Source of the DNA: Neisseria shayeganii 871
GTDB lineage: Bacteria; Pseudomonadota; Gammaproteobacteria; Burkholderiales; Neisseriaceae
DNA length: 5,620 nt
Direction: 5' to 3'
Assembly: GCF_000226875.1 (NCBI RefSeq)
Contig: NZ_JH164929.1
Span: 1 to 5,620, forward strand
The notes below the pieces were generated by a model. That model made no database searches. It had not been told where the DNA came from and saw only the letters and a program-made list of their open reading frames with translations. Shown in pieces: positions 1 through 5,620 of this stretch. The number at the start of each line of letters is the position of its first letter. Position 1 is the first letter of the stretch. The position numbers and the translations under genes are program-made.

Positions 1-1
1 A

Positions 2-29
2 AAAGCCTCCTGCGGATGCAGGAGGCTTT
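2..29 (-). terminator. Intrinsic terminator of the rRNA operon
   Basis: A perfect 12-bp inverted repeat (AAAGCCTCCTGC at 2-13, GCAGGAGGCTTT at 18-29) encloses a 4-nt loop. On the minus strand the stem is GC-rich at its core and ends in TTTT at the window edge, so the rest of any U-tract is out of view. It begins about 10 nt past the 3' end of 5S rRNA, where an rrn operon terminator is expected. The A/T-flanked symmetry means it could also stop transcription arriving on the plus strand. Confidence 0.9.
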
Positions 30-39
30 ATTGATGGGG

Positions 40-152
40 TTTGGCGGTGACCTACTTTCACACGGGTATCCGTACTATCATCGGCGCTGAGTCGTTTCAC
101 GGTCCTGTTCGGGATGGGAAGGCGTGGGACCAACTCGCTATGGCCGCCAAAC
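40..152 (-). rRNA. rrf: 5S ribosomal RNA
   Basis: This is the 5S rRNA of the large subunit, which forms the central protuberance with L5, L18 and L25. The minus strand starts TTTGGCGGCC and ends CACCGCCAAA, and these ends pair as helix I (144-151 with 40-47). Between them are the hallmarks of bacterial 5S: GGTCCCAC, CCATCCCGAACAGG (loop C region), GTGAAACG, GCGCCGATGATAGT and GTGAAAGTAGG. The length of about 113 nt is normal for the family. It is the last gene of the operon, about 182 nt after 23S and directly before the terminator. The exact ends are set by helix I and may shift by one or two bases. Confidence 0.96.
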
Positions 153-334
153 ATAAACTGTCAAATTGGTAAGCCGTTATGAAGCGCTGCTTCACTTATT
201 TATTGTTTAATCAACGGTGCGATGATGTGTCATCAAGTCTTATGTAAGCTTTTATCTTTTTATTACTTTGATTCGTTATGTTGGATATCTGTTTGCTGAT
301 ATCCGATGTCCGAATCCAAAGTTCTTCAAATGAT
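153..334 (-). other. 23S-5S intergenic spacer
   Basis: This 182-nt AT-rich transcribed spacer has no gene. It contains three small local hairpins: TGAAGC/GCTTCA (180-185 with 189-194), GATGA/TCATC (221-225 with 230-234) and GGATATC/GATATCC (283-289 with 298-304). At its 23S end it carries one arm of the 23S processing stem (321-343). It presumably supplies the single-stranded AU-rich substrate for 5S maturation, but no specific cleavage site can be read from the sequence. Confidence 0.8.
283..304 (-). repeat. Hairpin in the 23S-5S spacer
   Basis: GGATATC and GATATCC form a perfect 7-bp stem with an 8-nt loop. A competing pairing of TTGGAT (281-286) with ATCCAA (314-319) is also possible. It lies just downstream of the 23S processing stem in the transcript and has no U-tract, so it is not a convincing terminator. 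Its function is unknown; it may be a spacer fold that aids 5S release. Confidence 0.5.

Positions 335-343
<9 letters not shown>
321..343 (-). repeat. 23S processing stem, 3' arm
   Basis: These 23 bases are the exact reverse complement of 3294-3316. In the transcript the two arms bring the ends of 23S together in a long helix, the classic RNase III substrate of bacterial pre-23S rRNA. The inner part (335-343) overlaps the 3' end of mature 23S (helix 1), and the outer part lies in the spacer. There is no mismatch or wobble anywhere in the 23 pairs. Confidence 0.93.
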
Positions 344-3293
<2,950 letters not shown>

Positions 3294-3300
<7 letters not shown>

Positions 3301-3316
3301 CTATCATTTGAAGAAC
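3294..3316 (-). repeat. 23S processing stem, 5' arm
   Basis: This is the exact 23-base reverse complement of 321-343. It covers the first seven bases of 23S and 16 bases of the spacer before it. Paired with the other arm it closes the whole 23S precursor as a looped-out domain for RNase III. Confidence 0.93.
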
Positions 3317-3398
3317 CTGCTGACTTCGCTAAACCTTCCGTTGACAAGTCGGTTTAACTTAGACTCCCTACTTTGATAAAGCTTACTGCTTGTTGTGT

Positions 3399-3431
3399 GT
3401 TTGCCTGTGCCTTTTGTACTCACAGACAAAC
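3399..3431 (-). repeat. Spacer hairpin between boxA and 23S
   Basis: GTTTGCCTGTG (3399-3409) and CACAGACAAAC (3421-3431) pair over 11 positions around an 11-nt loop. The single non-complementary position becomes a G-U pair in the minus-strand transcript, so the RNA stem is continuous. There is no following U-tract, so this is not a terminator. The role is unassigned; a fold shielding the spacer or a secondary processing site is possible. Confidence 0.55.
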
Positions 3432-3477
3432 GATACAATCATCACCCAAATTACTGTGGTCTCACCCTTGCCTTTGC

Positions 3478-3489
3478 AGGCTGCCTGAA
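3478..3489 (+). repeat. DNA uptake sequence, Simonsiella-type dialect
   Basis: AGGCTGCCTGAA is a 12-base match to the variant I recall as AG-simDUS of Neisseriaceae. The minor pilin ComP binds such words on the cell surface during type IV pilus-mediated transformation, biasing DNA uptake towards relatives. The core CTG is kept and differs from the classical Neisseria word by CTGCC in place of CCGTC. It is the only perfect copy I see in the window. The dialect assignment is from memory and one chance match cannot be excluded, but the family fits the 16S. Confidence 0.7.
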
Positions 3490-3557
3490 GACAAATGAAT
3501 CGCTTCGGGCGGGTAAAACCAACATTGTCTTTGTTTGTTGATTTCGGCTTTCCAATT

Positions 3558-3569
3558 TGTTAAAGATCA
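3558..3569 (-). promoter_or_regulatory. Spacer boxA antitermination element
   Basis: On the minus strand the sequence is TGATCTTTAACA, one base different from the leader boxA TGCTCTTTAACA (5559-5570). BoxA in nascent rRNA binds NusB-NusE (S10) and SuhB, keeping RNA polymerase resistant to Rho. A second copy between tRNA and 23S is the usual arrangement in rrn operons and re-arms the complex before the long 23S gene. It lies about 260 nt before the 23S start. Confidence 0.85.
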
Positions 3570-3584
3570 ATGCAATTCTTAATC

Positions 3585-3623
3585 GCAAATAAAAACCAGC
3601 TCTTCAAACTCGTTTTTATTTGC
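3585..3623 (-). repeat. Spacer hairpin upstream of boxA (boxB-like position)
   Basis: GCAAATAAAAAC (3585-3596) and GTTTTTATTTGC (3612-3623) are perfect complements over 12 bp with a 15-nt loop. In the transcript it starts 10 nt after the CCA of tRNA-Ala and ends 15 nt before boxA, mirroring the hairpin-boxA pair in the leader. Its stem is AU-rich and no U-run follows, so it is not a terminator. A role in tRNA-Ala 3' trimming or as a boxB-like element is inference. Confidence 0.7.
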
Positions 3624-3633
3624 CATCAGCTTT

Positions 3634-3709
3634 TGGTGGAGGCAAACGGGATCGAACCGATGACCCCCTGCTTGCAAAGCAGGTGCTCTACCAACTGAGC
3701 TATGCCCCC
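3634..3709 (-). tRNA. tRNA-Ala (anticodon TGC)
   Basis: This 76-nt cloverleaf includes an encoded CCA (3634-3636). The acceptor stem GGGGGCA pairs with TGCCTCC (one G-U). The D arm is AGCTCAGTTGGTAGAGC, the anticodon arm is CCTGC-TTTGCAA-GCAGG with anticodon TGC at 3674-3676, and the T loop is GTTCGATCC. It decodes GCN alanine codons. The G3-U70 pair, the main alanyl-tRNA synthetase identity element, is present as the third acceptor pair. It follows tRNA-Ile by only 7 nt in the 16S-23S spacer, the common Ile-Ala pair. Confidence 0.98.
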
Positions 3710-3716
3710 AATCTCT

Positions 3717-3793
<77 letters not shown>

Positions 3794-3845
3794 AGATTAC
3801 TCCAACTTCGTCGGGTTCCCCCAACCAGTTTCGCATCTCTAATTC

Positions 3846-3879
3846 ACAGTTTACCGATAAGTGTGAATGCACCAAGCCC
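3846..3879 (-). repeat. 16S processing stem, 3' arm
   Basis: This 34-base segment is complementary to 5523-5556 apart from six positions, with a perfect 16-bp core (3851-3866 with 5536-5551). It lies 13-46 nt after the 3' end of 16S, matching the position of the RNase III cut downstream of 16S in E. coli. The two arms would form the long helix closing pre-16S rRNA. Confidence 0.9.
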
Positions 3880-3890
3880 CGTCTTTTCTC

Positions 3891-5435
<1,545 letters not shown>

Positions 5436-5475
5436 ATCTCTAACTTAATAACTTCTGGTCTGCTTCAAAGAAACC

Positions 5476-5504
5476 GACACAATGTAGCCAATCTACATCT
5501 TGTC
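5476..5504 (-). repeat. Leader hairpin near 16S
   Basis: ATGTAG (5482-5487) and CTACAT (5493-5498) form a perfect 6-bp stem with a 5-nt loop. After a 2x2 internal loop, GACA (5476-5479) and TGTC (5501-5504) continue it. It sits between the processing stem and the 16S start. Leader helices of this kind assist 16S folding in other bacteria; that role here is inferred from position. Confidence 0.55.
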
Positions 5505-5522
5505 TGTTTTTGTCGCAGTGTG

Positions 5523-5556
5523 AGGCTCAATGCACTCACACTTATCGGTAATCTGT
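5523..5556 (-). repeat. 16S processing stem, 5' arm
   Basis: This is the complement of 3846-3879, lying about 90-120 nt before the 16S start. It contains TCACACTTATCGGTAA (5536-5551), which pairs perfectly with the other arm. Several of the mismatches outside the core become G-U or A-C oppositions in RNA. Part of this arm can also fold locally (5517-5524 with 5535-5542), giving a competing structure. Confidence 0.9.
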
Positions 5557-5558
5557 AC

Positions 5559-5570
5559 TGTTAAAGAGCA
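5559..5570 (-). promoter_or_regulatory. Leader boxA antitermination element
   Basis: The minus strand reads TGCTCTTTAACA, identical to the consensus boxA of E. coli rrn operons. It is the RNA site for NusB-S10 in ribosomal antitermination. It lies between the cUUCGg hairpin and the 16S processing stem, as in known rrn leaders. Confidence 0.95.
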
Positions 5571-5578
5571 AAATTTTT

Positions 5579-5592
5579 GCTGCCGAAGCAGC
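5579..5592 (-). promoter_or_regulatory. boxB-like cUUCGg hairpin
   Basis: On the minus strand GCTGC-TTCG-GCAGC forms a 5-bp stem closed by a C(UUCG)G tetraloop, one of the most stable RNA loops known. It lies 8 nt upstream of boxA and a few bases after the likely transcription start, the position of boxB in rrn leaders. In rrn antitermination boxB is less critical than boxA, so function is inferred from placement. Confidence 0.75.
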
Positions 5593-5603
5593 GAAGAAGG
5601 CGA

Positions 5604-5609
5604 ACTATA
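5604..5609 (-). promoter_or_regulatory. Putative -10 element of the rrn promoter
   Basis: The minus strand shows TATAGT, one base from TATAAT, followed by TCGCCT before the expected start near 5597. The -35 box would lie at about 5627-5632, beyond the window, so the promoter is only half visible. Any second promoter, UP element or Fis sites would also be outside. The position just before the boxB-boxA leader supports the call. Confidence 0.6.
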
Positions 5610-5620
5610 CGCCCCCAACC

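Larger units (their letters stand above)
3301..3633 (-). other. tRNA-Ala to 23S internal transcribed spacer
   Basis: This 333-nt stretch has no gene. In transcription order it holds a 12-bp hairpin (3623-3585), a boxA-like element (3569-3558), a DNA uptake sequence (3489-3478), an 11-bp hairpin (3431-3399) and the 5' arm of the 23S processing stem. Short complementary pairs TAAACC/GGTTTA (3330-3335, 3351-3356) and GACTT/AAGTC (3322-3326, 3346-3350) lie next to the 23S start and can fold alternatively. It is AT-rich and appears to be purely a processing and antitermination region. Confidence 0.85.
5436..5603 (-). other. rRNA operon leader region
   Basis: The segment between the putative -10 box and 16S has no gene. 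In transcription order it contains the cUUCGg hairpin, boxA, the 5' arm of the 16S processing stem and two local hairpins. This is the standard layout of rrn leaders. Transcription would start near 5595-5598, giving a leader of about 160 nt that is removed during 16S maturation. Confidence 0.75.

Noticed and set aside
3585..3623. Considered as an intrinsic terminator because of its T-rich stem
   Set aside because: The T-run lies inside the stem, no U-tract follows, and termination here would cut the operon between tRNA-Ala and 23S. Its place before boxA fits a leader-like module better.

Overview
The window is one complete bacterial ribosomal RNA operon read on the minus strand. In transcription order (right to left) it holds a partial promoter, a leader with antitermination signals, 16S rRNA (about 5435-3892), tRNA-Ile(GAT), tRNA-Ala(TGC), a spacer with a second boxA, 23S rRNA (about 3300-335), 5S rRNA (about 152-40) and a strong hairpin terminator (2-29). 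I see no protein-coding gene. Every long open frame lies on or opposite conserved rRNA or tRNA sequence.

Organism: Betaproteobacteria, family Neisseriaceae. The 16S begins TGAACATAAGAG and ends CCTCCTTTCT. Its V1, V3 and V6 regions read like Neisseria and its relatives, but with differences from Neisseria itself in V3 and V6. The 16S-23S spacer carries a perfect 12-mer AGGCTGCCTGAA, which I recall as the DNA uptake sequence dialect of Simonsiella (AG-simDUS) rather than the classical Neisseria form GCCGTCTGAA. This points to Simonsiella or a close relative, but it is inferred from memory without a database search.

RNA processing logic is unusually readable. A 34-nt imperfect inverted repeat with a 16-bp perfect core flanks 16S, and a 23-bp perfect inverted repeat brackets 23S; both are RNase III-type processing stems. 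The leader has a cUUCGg hairpin followed by a perfect TGCTCTTTAACA boxA. The spacer repeats that layout with a 12-bp hairpin followed by TGATCTTTAACA just upstream of 23S. Together these would load the Nus antitermination complex for both large rRNAs, after which RNase III and the tRNA enzymes would release the products.

The least ordinary feature is inside 23S. The tip of helix 45 (E. coli position about 1170) is replaced by a 93-nt element (2044-2136) with 18-bp perfectly complementary ends, a typical 23S intervening sequence. If it is excised, the mature 23S would be two pieces of about 1.16 and 1.71 kb. No previously undescribed protein system is present.
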